DNA from: Platerodrilus igneus
Lineage: Eukaryota; Arthropoda; Insecta; Coleoptera; Lycidae
DNA: 64,000 nucleotides
Direction: 5' to 3'
Assembly (NCBI GenBank): GCA_036346225.1
Contig: JARFIW010001320.1
Coordinates: 992,001-1,056,000 of the forward strand
Made by a program: the position numbers and the translations under genes. Shown here one piece after another: positions 1 to 11,845 of the stretch. The first letter of the stretch is position 1. Every line of letters starts with the position of its first letter. Below the pieces are notes generated by a model, which was given only the letters and a program-made list of their open reading frames with translations, made no database searches and was not told where the DNA came from.

Positions 1-1380
1 ATTCCTTTTCTTGTTATGAGTGGAATCACAAACTATGTCACATCCGGGAGCGCACAATTAACAGAAAGATACTGCACTATAAAATATAGGTTATAAACTA
101 AAAACAATAAAATTTAAATGATGGCAGGGGCAAAGCAAAAGTGGTCTAATATGCACTTGCCCCAGTAGCCGGTTTGCACTTTCTCCATGTATAAATTTTC
201 TGGTGTGCAAACAGCTCAAAAAATATTAGCAAACAAACTACGATTCTTATTTTAGCGTAACCTTTAATCAAAAATCTTTATACCTACCAAAAATTGTAAT
301 TCAGAACTAGATGTTTCATAAAAAACAAGGCACTTTAATTGCGATTCTAAACTTGTATATATACTTTAACTGAAGTGTAACTGAACTGATTTATTTAAAC
401 AAGGGAACCCACCATCTATGTCGTGATTGAACTCACTTTTAAGTAGATTTCTAGATATTAACTAGTACATTTTTACTTGTATTACAACGAATGGAACATG
501 ATAACGTACCTGTTTACACACCTACCTACTGCACCTTAACAGAATTATTAAAAAAAAAACAACATTTAGTTGTAATTTGAAAACAAAAGATCACTCATAT
601 TTGTACATATTCAACTTCTGTTTAGAAAAAAACTTAACTTTTATAAATAATTTATTTTGCTATTGTAACGAACAAGATACATCTTTTATATAAATTTTAC
701 TAATATTATCTGTATTTATGATAACAAAATTTGCATAAGATAGGAATATTGTTTAACATTCTAACTTTGTTCTAAGTTATTGTCAGCTTCACCTGACTCA
801 ACTAATAGCCCTTAAAATATTAAGTATATTGTACATTCCATTTTAAAAGAAAGGAACCTTATACAATTCAGCAATTTGTGCGAATTACTTGGGTTCTATA
901 ACTAATTTCTTTTCTCTTTTTTTTTTGAAATACTGAACGTATTTTGTTGATATGAACATTTGAATATTTTATTGGATTGTCAAACTAATACCCTAATATA
1001 TAATCACAAACACTTTTCTCATTAGCTTTACAAAGAATTTGTTTAGAAAAAGAACTAACTACTTAATAAAGTTTAACGTTCTACACTAATTGTTTGTCTT
1101 CAAAAATACCACCAACTTCTGCATTTACTTTGATTGAAAACTTCTGTGGGTAATAATTCAATTACCTCTTGTTACTAACAAAAATAACTGAGAAGTAATT
1201 ATAGGTGAGTCGTTTTTCGTTAAAAATTATAATTAAGTACACTAGACATCTTTTATTAGTGTTATTAGCAAATGATGTAACTATCCTTTGGCAGAGCAGA
1301 AAATGATGGTTTTGTGCATTTATCGTAGCTTTTACAATTTCCCTCCTATGCCTCCCACTATGCCTAATCATCTCTATATC
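1..1380. other. AT-rich non-coding DNA
   Basis: AT-rich sequence with short homopolymer runs and no long open frame in either strand. If the exon candidate at 1383-1500 is real, this stretch would be its upstream intron. The last 60 bases (about 1335-1382) form a pyrimidine-rich tract with a possible branch point (gcctaat) ending in AG. Confidence 0.5.
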
Positions 1381-1382
1381 AG

Positions 1383-1500
1383 TCAGATATCAAAAGGGAC
1401 GAATGTTACCCAAACGTTATTGATAACCAAAAGAACAAGAGAAGGGGCAAGCAGCGAAATATATGCACTCCTCAATGAGATGGGTTCAGATTCACATTAG
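1383..1500 (+). CDS. Candidate 3'-terminal coding exon, unidentified protein
   Basis: A possible last exon. It follows a strong acceptor: a C/T-rich tract, a branch-like ctaat, then ctctatatcag. In the frame that stays open it encodes about 38 residues ending in NEMGSDSH and TAG at 1500, with a hydrophilic run including KRTREGASSEIYALL. Base composition is clearly less AT-rich than the flanks. AATAAA signals follow at about 1534 and 1575, the right place for a short 3' UTR. The frame also runs open upstream to about 1288, so the acceptor could instead be the ag near 1287. I do not recognise the protein family. Earlier exons would lie left of the window. It could also be a chance ORF; the acceptor, polyadenylation signal and composition shift together are the reason for listing it. 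Confidence 0.4.
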
Positions 1501-1533
1501 TTGTTTTGAAAGACGTGCTTCAAGGACTCAAGC

Positions 1534-1580
1534 AATAAAAAATTACTTATAAACGTATTTATTTGTATAACGTAAATAAA
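1534..1580 (+). promoter_or_regulatory. Two AATAAA polyadenylation-type signals
   Basis: AATAAA occurs at 1534 and 1575, 34-75 bases after the TAG of the candidate terminal exon. In AT-rich DNA such hexamers are common by chance, so they only support the exon call jointly with the acceptor site. Confidence 0.35.
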
Positions 1581-1599
1581 GGAGAAAATTGTGAATAAA

Positions 1600-4500
1600 G
1601 TTAATACTTTCTGTGTCTAATTTTATTTTCTAGTACAAGAGTAAACGTGAACATATATTCAAAATCAAATTTAATTTCAAATAGTAATAAAATGTATATT
1701 TAGGGTAAGAAAAGCAAGGGTATTTTATAAAGTGCAGAGCACGTTGTATAGACCTCAGCATAAAGACATATTACACGCGGACCAAGGACAAAAAAATTTA
1801 CGACATTAGGAATATAATTTTTTTACAAGGTAAATAACCCCAAAAGTAAGAAAAAATTTATTCTGTAAAGAAAATTTATAAATATGAAAGAGTAAACTAT
1901 AGGGGAAAAAATTTAACGTTGAGTGGTGGTATAACTAACGTGTACCGTCTTGAAGGAGACAAAATCAATAAAGTCAAAATCCGTAAAATCAAAATCGGTA
2001 AAGTCATACCACTCATAAAAACTTAACAAAAACTTTAAATTTGTAATAACGAGAAAGGTGCAAGCATAAGAATGTGTTTTGTACTCTGAGAAAAAATTTG
2101 AGAACAAATGAAAAATTTATTTAGTTTTATTAAGTATACACATTAAAACATTACAGCCTCACGTACTGAACGTTAGTGAAACTTTCTAAAAAGATGTTTA
2201 TTTTTTTACAAAAGTCGTACAGAAGATATTGTTTTATCCGTATTAACACAATTGACTTTTGAAGACTTCTGCAGCAGCTCTGAACTCTATCTTCAGCGGT
2301 TTAGAGAGACCATCAGGGGGGTCGTTAATTAAATACGGATGGGTAGGTCGCCACAGATGGTGTGTGAAAACAAGAAATATCGCCAAGAAAAATACAGGAA
2401 CCTCAACGAGTATATTCTGTTATAAAAATACAAGATTTTGTATTTTTAGATGATACTACGTTTATCCTGAAAGAAAATAAAATACATAAAATAATAGAGA
2501 CAGCAATTTGCGCCTCAAAATAAAATCAATAAATCAGACAAGTTTTGTACATCTATGACTTCTTTCTTTTGTGTATTAGTGCATCGATACTCTACTTATT
2601 AAATTTATGCACATCTGGTTTATATGTAATTCATAGAATCCAGTGATAAGTATGGACAAAATAAATACTATTGCTTAAGTGCTCCCATGAATGTAATTAA
2701 CCTTGTTTAAATATATAAAGAAATTAAGACTGTTAAGTATGAACACATATATTAACTGAAAATTATTTCTTATTTATTCTGACAGATAATTATTATAAGT
2801 TTCTGAATATTCAATTATTTATATTTATATTTTTAATCTTGGACAATTTAAATAAAAAAAAGCCTCTAAAGCAAATAGGTACTATAAATAGTCATTATCA
2901 TAATTATGAGATTTTTGTCATCTTTTCAGTACTGACTAAATGACTCACATACATACAAATTAAGTTTGTAATAAGATCTTTCAAATTAGTAAAATTAAAC
3001 TTCGTTAAATAGTTATCGTGTATAAGCAATTACATGATTATATTATTCGTAATGCAAATTCATAAGGGTTTTGTTACATAGAAAATTTTATAAAGCATAA
3101 TTTTGATATGAAGTAACGTTGAAAATTTAAATTCATAATTAAATGTTATCACAAAGATGTTAGTTTCCCTGGGTACAAACTACCAAGGTTAGATTTATAC
3201 ATGACGTTAAACGTCAAACAGATGATTGCCTCAACAAATGGAAATCACTTACCACCTTGACCTCAGGGCATGGCTGCTTGCACCATTTAACAAACAAGTT
3301 CAGCGCACATGTGGACTTCCAACATTGAACAAACACATGAAAAAGCAGTTGTCTACATCGTTATAGCAACGCCTCGTAAAATAGAACCACATTGTAAGTT
3401 TCCAATGCGTAATCGTTTTATACGCAATTAAATTAACTTCCTACAACCATTAGTCAGCTCTAAGTATTGCTTCTGAATTAAAACAAAATTTCCATGTTGA
3501 AATATAAGGAACGTATATATCTTATATGCACTAAAAATTCAACAGTTTCGCATGACCATTTTGCTTCAGTTATTAAATGTTGTTTCTTCTGTACGTTAGT
3601 GTTGCTTTATTTTTCTAGTTCATTAGTTCTTTTGTACTATAGTGTTGCGCTAAAGAAAACCAAATAAAAATTAGTTTGAATTATTTAAAAGTAGAAGTTA
3701 CAAATCATGATGAGTTTCTAAGCAATCAGATCGATGGATTTATTGAAACTAATTTGCAACTCGCAAGTCAGCTTTAGATATGAATTAAACCATATTAACG
3801 TTGTAACGATCAAAAGCCGACTGATTCGACTCGTCGACGACAGCCTTTGCAAGCAGGTGCGCGAAAGCACGCTATACGATATCACCTTGAAGATACGTTG
3901 TAGAAATTTTACAATACAAACTGGACATTTATAACTATGCACTTTATTTACTATATAATTAAAATAAAGAAGGACAATAATTGGGGTGTTTCGAAATTAT
4001 GGTACTTTGTTTTAATTTTGTATTAATTGTAGAAGTACGATTTATATTGCATTATAAAAGTAAATTTAAGAATTTTTATAATACAACACATGTTTATGCG
4101 TTATTTTCGCAGAGGGAAAGCGAACTGTTACAACATATCTTGGGCTGATGTAGATGGAAAACTAATGAATTTTAAATAACGTACGTAATGCGATAGGAAT
4201 AACATAGTGGATCAGATAGTAATAAACAATTGGCTATCTATATGGTACTTAATCCAATGTACGGTGGTAGTTCTAGTTGCCCTTTCTATATTACGGGACG
4301 AAAACAAACTTGGTTACTTGTATTTTAATTATAGTAGTGCGACGTAGCAATTGTGCGCGTGTGTGTGTGTAACTGTTCGTTTGTGCATGCACACATGATC
4401 GAGCACATGTGTATCCTGCACTCACAACTATTTTATAGAGACAATTACATACAAAATCCCGCCAGCAGTAGTTGTTTACACATTGAATTTCAACTTACCT

Positions 4501-5180
4501 CAAAGAAAGTGATAGCGCTAGCTGTATAACTAAGTTTGGATAGAAAATGATAGAATGTGCGTCATATTATCTAATAATAATATAATTCTTGTAGTAAAAT
4601 TTCTCCAAACCAACTTAACTGCAAGACGTCAGTATTTATAAAATAAAACTATTCAAAAGAAGATTTCATGTTTTATTACAAGTTTCTCAATATTCTAGAC
4701 AGTAACACAGGTTTTTCCCAGTTAATAACGTCTTATTAGTCTTTTTTAATAGGGTTGGTGGTATTTTTGAAAGTACATATGTATCTATTTTCCTACTATG
4801 TAAAACTCGCTACTTTTTTCTCATTGCCGAGCTGACGATGGCAGTGTAATTATTGCATAATTGTATTAGCAGTAATGATAAGCATTCCTAAGCTGAAAAT
4901 TTAGTTATCTCACTAGCTCAGCTTAGGAACCACACAGCAGAGCACTTTTGATAGAGTAACTAAATTATATACAAGTATTTAAAAATTGTTCCTAATATTT
5001 ACATATCAGTCATGTAAAAACCCGACAGAATTAAAATTCTTCACGTTTGACTTTATCAGCGATAATTGCATTTTTACAGAAAAATAGTTTGGAGAAATGT
5101 TGCTGTTGCATACGTTATACTAGATGCTGGTGTATAGTTTAACTTGGAGATCGATATTAATTTGCCAAAATGTTATTGTT
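1600..5180. other. AT-rich non-coding DNA, no gene seen
   Basis: No supported gene. Short open frames at 2259-2453 and on both strands near 3720-3940 lack recognisable motifs, splice context or a clear start. A short (GT)n tract lies at 4352-4370. The stretch around 3800-3890 is less AT-rich than its surroundings but I find no domain in it. Confidence 0.5.
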
Positions 5181-5187
5181 TCTCACA

Positions 5188-5355
5188 GCGGTTAATTTTT
5201 AAAAATGTGATTCCTTATCGTCAACACTGATGTTTTTTGTAAGATAATAGTGATGATTTATCGCAGTGAAAATTTTTTTTTAAATTTCAAAATAAGTGCC
5301 CGGGCACCTGTTGTATGATTGGCATTTCTGTATTGTATTTCCCTTCATGTGAAAT
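5188..5355 (+). repeat. Dispersed repeat, copy 1
   Basis: A block of about 170 bp beginning near ggttaatttttaaaaatg is repeated at 7188-7365, with shared stretches such as gatgttttttgtaag versus aacgttttttgtaagg and gatgatttatcgcag versus gatgatttgtcgcag. Same orientation. No coding potential or terminal repeats seen, so the family is unknown. Confidence 0.6.
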
Positions 5356-6249
5356 AAGTTGTAACACCCAAGAACCTTTTTAAATTAATCCAAATTTCAA
5401 ATAATATTTTCGGCCAATCACAAATAATTCTAGATAAAATGTAACCTATCACTGACCAGAATTAAGATAGTTATCCAATCCTAGTTTGATTTTGTGGTGA
5501 CAATTGACACTTTAAATAAACATAACCTATCAACTGAGATCTAACATCCCCTGAAATTTAGAAGATTTTAAATTTAGGCGCCAAAGGAAATGCCAGTTTG
5601 TTCTAGAAAAGTCAAAACCGGAAGTACGTAATAAAATGTAATTTTTCGTGATATCTATAAAAATATTAACAGGAAATACTTTAGAATATTGCAGAATAAC
5701 TTAAATTTAATTATAGGGTAATTTCAAGTAGCAATGTCAATAATAAAAATGGATCTAAACCATTAACCTAAAAGCACATGTAGGGTGATGTACAATTGTG
5801 AAATATGTAAGATTTTTAATTGGCTAGAACAATCACACGATCAAAGGTATTTAAATATGGGGAGTGAAAAAATTCAAACACACGACACACAAACACTCAA
5901 CAAGACACACAAAGACAAAAGATAGAAATGTGAAACATAACTAGCTCGGAGCTAGTGCGTGTTACGCTACAAGATCGCGTAGCGATATTGGTTATAGGCC
6001 CGTGTATATTAAATGGATGTTGTGCACAAATATAAGAATTAGTATGTTTATTACGGGAAGACTAGTGAATTTAAGCAGTGGGTAAAGAACACATAAGTTC
6101 GGCTCGTAAAGAAAAAGTAACTCGTAATAAATTTAAGTATAATAATAAAAAAAACGAAATGGTTCAGCAGTAAAGCAGTTAATGGTAGGAGGTGCATATT
6201 AACTGCAAAGAACAGGATACTTAAACATACCTATATGGTTCATTATTGA
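5356..6249. other. AT-rich non-coding DNA
   Basis: No gene seen. A purine/cytosine-rich ACAC-containing stretch lies at about 5875-5925, and a short imperfect palindrome (ctagctcggagctag) near 5941. Confidence 0.5.
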
Positions 6250-6576
6250 TTGATTGGAGGAAGTTTGTGTTTTGGAAGTTCGATTCCAAACCAAGTTGTT
6301 ACAGCAGTAGGGAGATATCAAGAGTTTCGAGCACAAAATGTATCAACACCCGTGTTAAGCATTATCAACCCTGGTGAGAATAAGTTGCCTTGGAGGTATT
6401 GTAGAGATTGGAGCAACAGTGGGTATTGCATACCCGAACAGGTATTGAGTGAATCTTTGAATAAATGTTCAGAGAGAACGGACGTGTATATGCATGCATG
6501 CACATGGTGTTGTAAGTATGAACTTTTATATAATAATACATATGCTTTACATGAATATGTTAAGTTGCTAGATTAA
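6250..6576 (+). pseudogene. Small ORF with Cys/His cluster, unidentified
   Basis: An open frame of 108 codons (first codon TTG, so probably not a true start) ending at TAG/TAA-rich sequence. It carries a cysteine-rich stretch: YCRDWSNSGYC at about residues 50-60, then NKCSERTDVYMHACTWCCK at about 72-90. The spacing (C-x8-C ... C ... H-x-C-x2-C) resembles the zinc-knuckle-like motif found in gag-type proteins of some mobile elements, but the match is loose and no neighbouring element domain is visible. It may equally be chance: a 61-codon frame overlaps it on the other strand. No promoter, acceptor or polyadenylation context decides the matter. Confidence 0.25.
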
Positions 6577-6992
6577 GGTTGGAATTTTTGGATTTTATTA
6601 ACGTTAACGCTTATTATTATGAATTTTGTGTAGAATATCAAGAGTTATTAGCTATGTTTAATTTGGAGTCAATTTGTTTTAACTGTAGAATTTGCAGTGC
6701 TTAGTACAATATTTAACAATCTGGCGTAAGGGAACTTTTAGTTAAGTAAAAGATATTTTTCTTATTGCATTCACGTATGTCAATATAGTAAATGTAAATA
6801 GTTAGATCACCATATTAAAGATTATTAAATTCATTACTTGATACGAATGTTGATATATGTTACAAGTAAAAGGGGTTTGTTGGAAGACATTTAGGTACAG
6901 GTACTTTGTAAACTTTTGGGTAAGTTAACTCACCAGTATCGGTTTCAGAATTCTAGGCCTATCCACCCTGGGACATGTCCATGTACTCACCG

Positions 6993-7056
6993 CTGTAGAG
7001 TAGCCGAGCGAAATAGAGTTGGCATTCGACTATATATGTATTAGGTAACTCGATCC
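6993..7056 (+). repeat. tRNA-like SINE-head remnant
   Basis: The stretch tagccgagcg...agagttggcattcgac resembles the D-arm and box A of a serine/leucine-type tRNA, followed after a normal distance by ggtaactcgatcc, a degenerate box B. It has no proper acceptor stem, so it is not a functional tRNA. A decayed tRNA-derived SINE is the simplest reading; a chance resemblance is possible. Confidence 0.3.
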
Positions 7057-7187
7057 TTGTTTCTTTGACTGTTAGATAGGTCAGGGAAGGGGGGTGAAGT
7101 GTTACAAAGTACTACTTTTTATTCAACATACTATTCTCTTGGTGCTACGTTCTAGTTGTGTGCGTTGCTAATTAACAATACTCAAGG

Positions 7188-7365
7188 GTTAATTTTTTAA
7201 AAATGTGATTTCTTATAAAAACTAACGTTTTTTGTAAGGTGATATTGATGATTTGTCGCAGTATCTCAATTTTACATTTCTAAATAAGTTTCAGAGTGCC
7301 TGTGAGAGACGTAGTGTTACACGACTGACTTGTCTGCATTGAAGTTACCTTCATATCGAATGAGT
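7188..7365 (+). repeat. Dispersed repeat, copy 2
   Basis: Second copy of the block at 5188-5355, in the same orientation about 2 kb downstream. The two copies diverge noticeably after the shared gtcgcagt region, so they are old. Confidence 0.6.
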
Positions 7366-7754
7366 AGTACTACTTATTAAGTCCTAACAGTTAGCAAAAA
7401 AAGCTGCACTTTATAAAGAACACAAGCCTTGCACAGTGATACTACGAACCAAAAGAAGCTGATTCACCCACAGCACTGCTATTTTCATCCCTTAGGATTC
7501 AAGATGATAGGTATTTTCCAAAATGGCGACTTTTTAAATGTTAGTATCCAAACGCCTGCATCGATTCTGTTGATTAAGGTGTCAATCAATTCGTCTCTAC
7601 ACCCTTTAAACGATGAACACTTTAAAAAAGACAAGATAGCAAAAAACTTGTAAGAAAATAACAATTTCTAAGGATATTTTACACCGACTATTTGTTTTCA
7701 TCGAACTAATTTTTTTTGTATTGGGTAATTATTTATTATCTTGAAAGCGGGTAG

Positions 7755-7868
7755 CAGCTCTTTCAGTACTTTGAGTGGCAGAGACCATAGGGATCGGTAC
7801 GGCTTTCTAAGACTACTGCGATGTTGAAGGCAACGGGAAACCACACATTACCTCCCAAGTATACAGCA
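7755..7868 (+). repeat. Fragment of an insect non-LTR 5' region
   Basis: Contains gaaggcaacgggaaaccaca followed by ttacctcccaagtatac. From general knowledge of insect genomes this motif often sits in the 5' part of RTE-like elements, here with gcagctctttcagtac before it. The link to the RTE fragments at 10-20 kb is inferred, not shown. Confidence 0.3.
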
Positions 7869-7914
7869 TACTGAAAATGTTTTTAATATTAGCGATGGTT
7901 TGTTTATTTGTTTA

Positions 7915-10078
7915 TTTATTGTTGTACACTATTCCTCGGCCAAAGGCCTAACCTAGTGAATATGAACAGAAGTTTTACAAGTAACATAAATTACATTAAA
8001 TTTGCAATATATGTCAATTTCCGATATAGTACGTTGATAATCTTGAGCTTGTTTTTCTTATTGCTGAGTTAATCTTGGGCTATTGGCAGAGAAGTTGGTG
8101 TGCAACGTAGTGTTGTGGAGGTAGGGATATTGGTGTGGAGGGGATACTATTATTGGATCGGGGGTTTTTGTGATAAGGATTTCATTTAGGAAATGGTCAA
8201 ATTGGAGTGGATAGTTAGTTGCAAGGAAGTTGATGTTAGGTAGTGGGGTAAAGGGATCAAGTTGGATCGAATGTTTTATGTGGGTTTGGCGAAGAATGGA
8301 GTTGGGACATAAGTATATTAAGTGGGGGGCAGTTTCAGTAATGTTTTGGTTCGAGCAGGGACAGTAAGGAGAAGGAATTAGTTGGAAGGAGTGTAATATT
8401 TGTCGGAATTTGCTGTGTCTGGTCAGGAATTGAATAGTGGATCGGTTGGAGTAGGGGATATGTTCGGGGATGTTCGTTATATCTGGGAAAATGTCGTATG
8501 TGTGTCTATCTGTGACTTCATTGTTCCATTGGTCTTGTCAGCTGTGTGTTAGAGATTCACTAATTATGTTGTTTATGTTTGTCATTGTCGTCGTTTCGTA
8601 TTCTGTGGGTCGTAGGGTACGATCATGTAATTGTGTTGGGAAGGTGAATAAGGCCTATTTTAGAATGAATTCTTGACTGATTATTTCTCCTTCATGATAA
8701 TTATTTGGGGACCGTACCAAATAATATTTGTAGCTGGTTTCTGAAATATAATTAAACACACAGCACTTTGAGGGTATATTAATAATTGAAAACTTGAAAC
8801 TATTTACAAAGGGTTGTACATTTTAATAATTGTAAAGAATTTGAACAGCGCTACATTTTGCTGCTGCACAGTAAAGCGTCTGGGTTAGAACTGCCGAGAG
8901 CACGTCATAAAATTAAAGAGGGTGGTTGGTAACCAGAAACTTACGCTAGATGGCAAGGCCAGTATGAAAACATACATAATTTAAAGTAGTTAAAATTATT
9001 AGAACAATATTATCCAACAAATTGTATTGGTCTTCCTTTCTTTAGGTTTCGAAGTTGTACTTTGGAGTGGAGCAGGATGTTTAGGGGTGGTTGTTTCAAA
9101 ATTGCGTATAGTGCTGAGGTGGGGGATGTTCTGATGGGTCTTGTGGAAAATAGTAGGAAAGGTCTTATGATTGGATTAAGGTTTCTGCAGGCATGAGGTG
9201 TTTTAAGGGGATACCAGGAGTCTATTGCGTAATTTAGGATGGGAATTATTATTTGTTGTAAGATTATTTTATGAGTGGGGCGAGTCAGTTCAATGGATTT
9301 TGGTAGAGAATGGTGTATTTTATTAAGGATTGCTTTGGTTTTGGATCGGAGATATGATAGATGAGCATGCATTTTGTCGTGTTTCAATTTGGATTCCAAG
9401 GTACGTGGTTGATTCGGATAGGGTTAAAGGTGTATTAAATATGAGGATGGTGGGGGCATGCTGGAGAGGTCCTTTAAGTAATAGGATTTTGGATTTAGCA
9501 GGTGATAGGGGTTGTTTGTTTAGTAAGGACCAGTATTCCATTTTTTTGATCAGGAGGCGGGCGGTGTTTTATAGGGATCTACGGGAGTTTCCATGTAGGA
9601 GTTTAGGTTTGCAGAACGTGAGTGTAGGTAGGATTTTAGGATTTTGTATATATTTTGAGGAATATTGGCTTTTTTAATTCGTGAGAAGACATTGGGCCAC
9701 CATAGGAGATCAAAGGTGGATTGAAAGTCAAGGAAAATTGCTATTGCATATTTGGAGGGAGATGTCTGGATGGTGGTGATTAGGAATCGGATGGTTTCCT
9801 CGGCACTATGTCCGGGACGGAATCCTTGTTGGTTTACAGACAGGAGGGAGTGTTTATCTATATGGGAGTTGATCTTCTGGATAAGGATATGCTCTAGGAT
9901 TTTACCAATTGTGGGTATAAGTGCTATGGGGCGGTAGGATTTTGGGTCTTTAGGAGGTTTGCTGGGTTTTAATGTGAGGATAATAGAAGCTTTTTTAAGG
10001 ATATTCGTAAACGTACCGGATTTAAGGCATTTACGGAGTAAAAATAGTTCTCCATACGGATTTCCGGGAGGAGAGAGC
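7915..10078 (-). pseudogene. R1-clade non-LTR retrotransposon, copy A (5'-truncated, broken)
   Basis: Minus-strand remnant of a site-specific-type (R1-like) non-LTR element, which normally encodes an ORF1 protein and an APE endonuclease-reverse transcriptase. Translation from about 10060 leftward gives the RT fingers (SYRPIALIPTIGKILE), the GFRPGHSAEETI segment and palm motif A with catalytic Asp (FLDFQSTFDLLWWP). The YADD segment is missing: an internal deletion near 9550 joins motif A directly to the post-palm region (WSLLNKQPLSPAKSK...). The thumb region runs 9010-9540. The C-terminal domain lies at about 8050-8633 and is interrupted by the solo LTR at 8634-9019. The 3' UTR runs to about 7915. 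The endonuclease and ORF1 are absent. The + strand 10085 junction abuts an RTE endonuclease fragment. Clearly inactive. Confidence 0.85.
8634..9019 (+). mobile_element. Solo LTR, 386 bp, inserted in R1 copy A
   Basis: The insert begins TGTTGGGAAGG and ends TTATCCAACA, so it has TG...CA ends with a 6-bp inverted terminus (TGTTGG/CCAACA). It is bounded by the direct repeat AATTG (8629-8633 and 9020-9024). Removing it restores the R1 C-terminal sequence, as judged against R1 copy B near 16600-16640. This is what a solo LTR left by recombination looks like. Orientation is arbitrary because no internal region or primer site is attached. No other copy of this LTR was seen in the window. Confidence 0.65.
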
Positions 10079-10084
10079 TTCGAA

Positions 10085-11295
10085 CGATGCAATTGGCAAA
10101 TTTAAAAGAATAGCCAGAAACATTTTGCTGGTCGGAACGTGGAATGTCAGAAACTTGAAGCAAGTAGATAAGCTAGAGAATCTGAAAATCGAAATAGATA
10201 GGTTGGCACTACACATAGTGGGGATTAGCGAAGTTCAGTGATTAGAAGCGGGATATTTTTGGAGTGAAGACTTTAGGGTAACTTATACAGGATCAACGGA
10301 AAGAAATTCAGGTATAGGAATAGTAATGCAGAAACGGATAGGACATTGTGTAGAAAACTACTTACAAAAGATTGAAAGACTACTCATGGTTACAATAGAA
10401 TATAAACCGGTATATACAGTAATAATACAAGTGTACATGCCCACGTCTAGCTACAGTGAGGAAGAGGTAGAAGCGATCTACAAAGATATAGAAAATATAG
10501 TAACATCCGTAAAAATTTAATAATTACAGGAGAATTTAATGTAGTGGTAGATGAAGGTAGGGAAGAAGCAGAAGTAGATTTATTTGGCTTAACTTCAAGA
10601 AACGATAGAATTTTACGAGAAAATCTCAACATCACACTAGAATATGAAGTAAGATTGTGGTGTGCGTAATCGTGCAAAAATAGGATGTACTACATGCAGA
10701 GCGTTTTCGATTTATTTTAAAATCATCTTCAGCATTTAAGTAGTTTCTGTAATTGACAAGTAGTTAAACAGAAGCTACTTAAACACTGAAGATGATTTTA
10801 AAATAAATCGAAAGCGCTCTGTATGCAGTACATACTATTTTTGCACGATTACGCACACCATAATATTATTTCATATTACAACGTGAATGAGGCCAGGGGG
10901 TATATTTCCTATATCATACTAGAACACGATACACATGGAAGATGCCAGGAAACATAGATTACATTTTTGTTCGACAACGGTTTAGGAAGCTACTAAAAGA
11001 CTAAATGGTAGGGGAAGAAAGAAGTATGTGGAAAACAGTAAAAAATAGGAGAAATAGTATGGTAGGCCACATACTAAGGCACGAGGGAAGAGTGCGGAAT
11101 ATATTAGAATCAGAGATAGGAAAAAAGAAAGGTAGAGGTAGACCTAGGTTAGACTATTGCACACAGATAGTGAAAGATGTAGGCTGTGGAAATTTCACAG
11201 AAACATGCAGGCAACCTCAGAATAGAAATCAATGGGGTACGCGTCCAACTAATTCCAAGATGGAAAACTTAATAACGAAAAAATAACTGTACTTA
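10085..11295 (+). pseudogene. RTE-type non-LTR element, endonuclease fragment joined to C-terminal fragment
   Basis: Reading in shifted frames gives an APE-type endonuclease: a WNVR segment near 10140, GISEVQ near 10235 (catalytic Glu), VIIQVYMPTSS near 10430 and ITGEFNVVVDEGR near 10530 (equivalent of the DxN metal site). After a hairpin insertion at 10658-10860 the endonuclease resumes with RYTWKMPGNIDYIFVRQRF (about 10930-10985). Sequence then jumps to the extreme C-terminus (VGHILRHEGRVRNILE, GRGRPRLDYCTQIVKDVGC; 11005-11200), so the whole RT core is deleted. Insect annotation pipelines often label this endonuclease type craniofacial development protein 2-like; it is mobile-element derived. 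Stop codons and frameshifts make it inactive. Confidence 0.75.
10658..10860. mobile_element. 203-bp hairpin (foldback/MITE-like) insertion
   Basis: Two arms of about 92 bases are near-perfect reverse complements: the left arm begins tggtgtgcgtaatcgtgc and the right arm ends gcacgattacgcacacca, with about 17 bases between them and only a handful of mismatches. It interrupts the RTE endonuclease frame. I could not see a clear target duplication, so the exact ends may be off by a base or two. No transposase is encoded; it must be non-autonomous. Confidence 0.75.
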
Positions 11296-11845
11296 AACCT
11301 GATGATTATTATAAACAACTACAGGTATTGGTATTGCAACTAATGTTAATTGTGCGTAATGATTTACTGAAAAACTATTAATTTAGCAAATGTCTAAGTG
11401 TTGGGGTTTCTTGGTAGCCACAGGCTGCTTAACCCCCTTCACATACCACTGAATCTTGGTGAAATAGGGCATATAATTAGGAAACAACAGAAGGGGCACC
11501 GAGCCGTATCTAGGCTGTGGCAACTTCAGGGAACAGTGTAGACTAGCTCAGAATAGAAATAAGTGAAGGTACGCGTCCAACCAGTTTCAAGACAGAAAAC
11601 CTAATGACGAAAAATAATTTCACAAATCTGATGATTATTATAAACAACTACAGGTGTTGGTTTTGAAATATTTTCAATTAATGTTGATTGTGGTAAAGGA
11701 TATATTGGTAAACTACTAATTCGGTAAATGTTCAAGTGTTGCCGAATCTTGGTAGCTGCAGGCTGCTTAACCCTCTTTACACTACTGAATATCGGAGAAA
11801 TAGGGTATATATTTGTAAACAATAGAAAGGGAACCAAACTGTATC
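11296..11845 (+). repeat. RTE 3' UTR, tandem duplication (period about 335 bp)
   Basis: Two head-to-tail copies of [last codons + 3' UTR]: ggctgtgg...cttcaggg recurs at 11180 and 11513, tgatgattattataaacaac at about 11302 and 11631, and gctgcttaaccc at about 11426 and 11763. The same two-copy arrangement recurs at 14790-15470. This points to amplification of an already duplicated 3' end rather than independent insertions. Confidence 0.7.

Noticed and set aside
9330..9677. 115-codon plus-strand frame
   Set aside because: Antisense of the R1 copy A reverse transcriptase.
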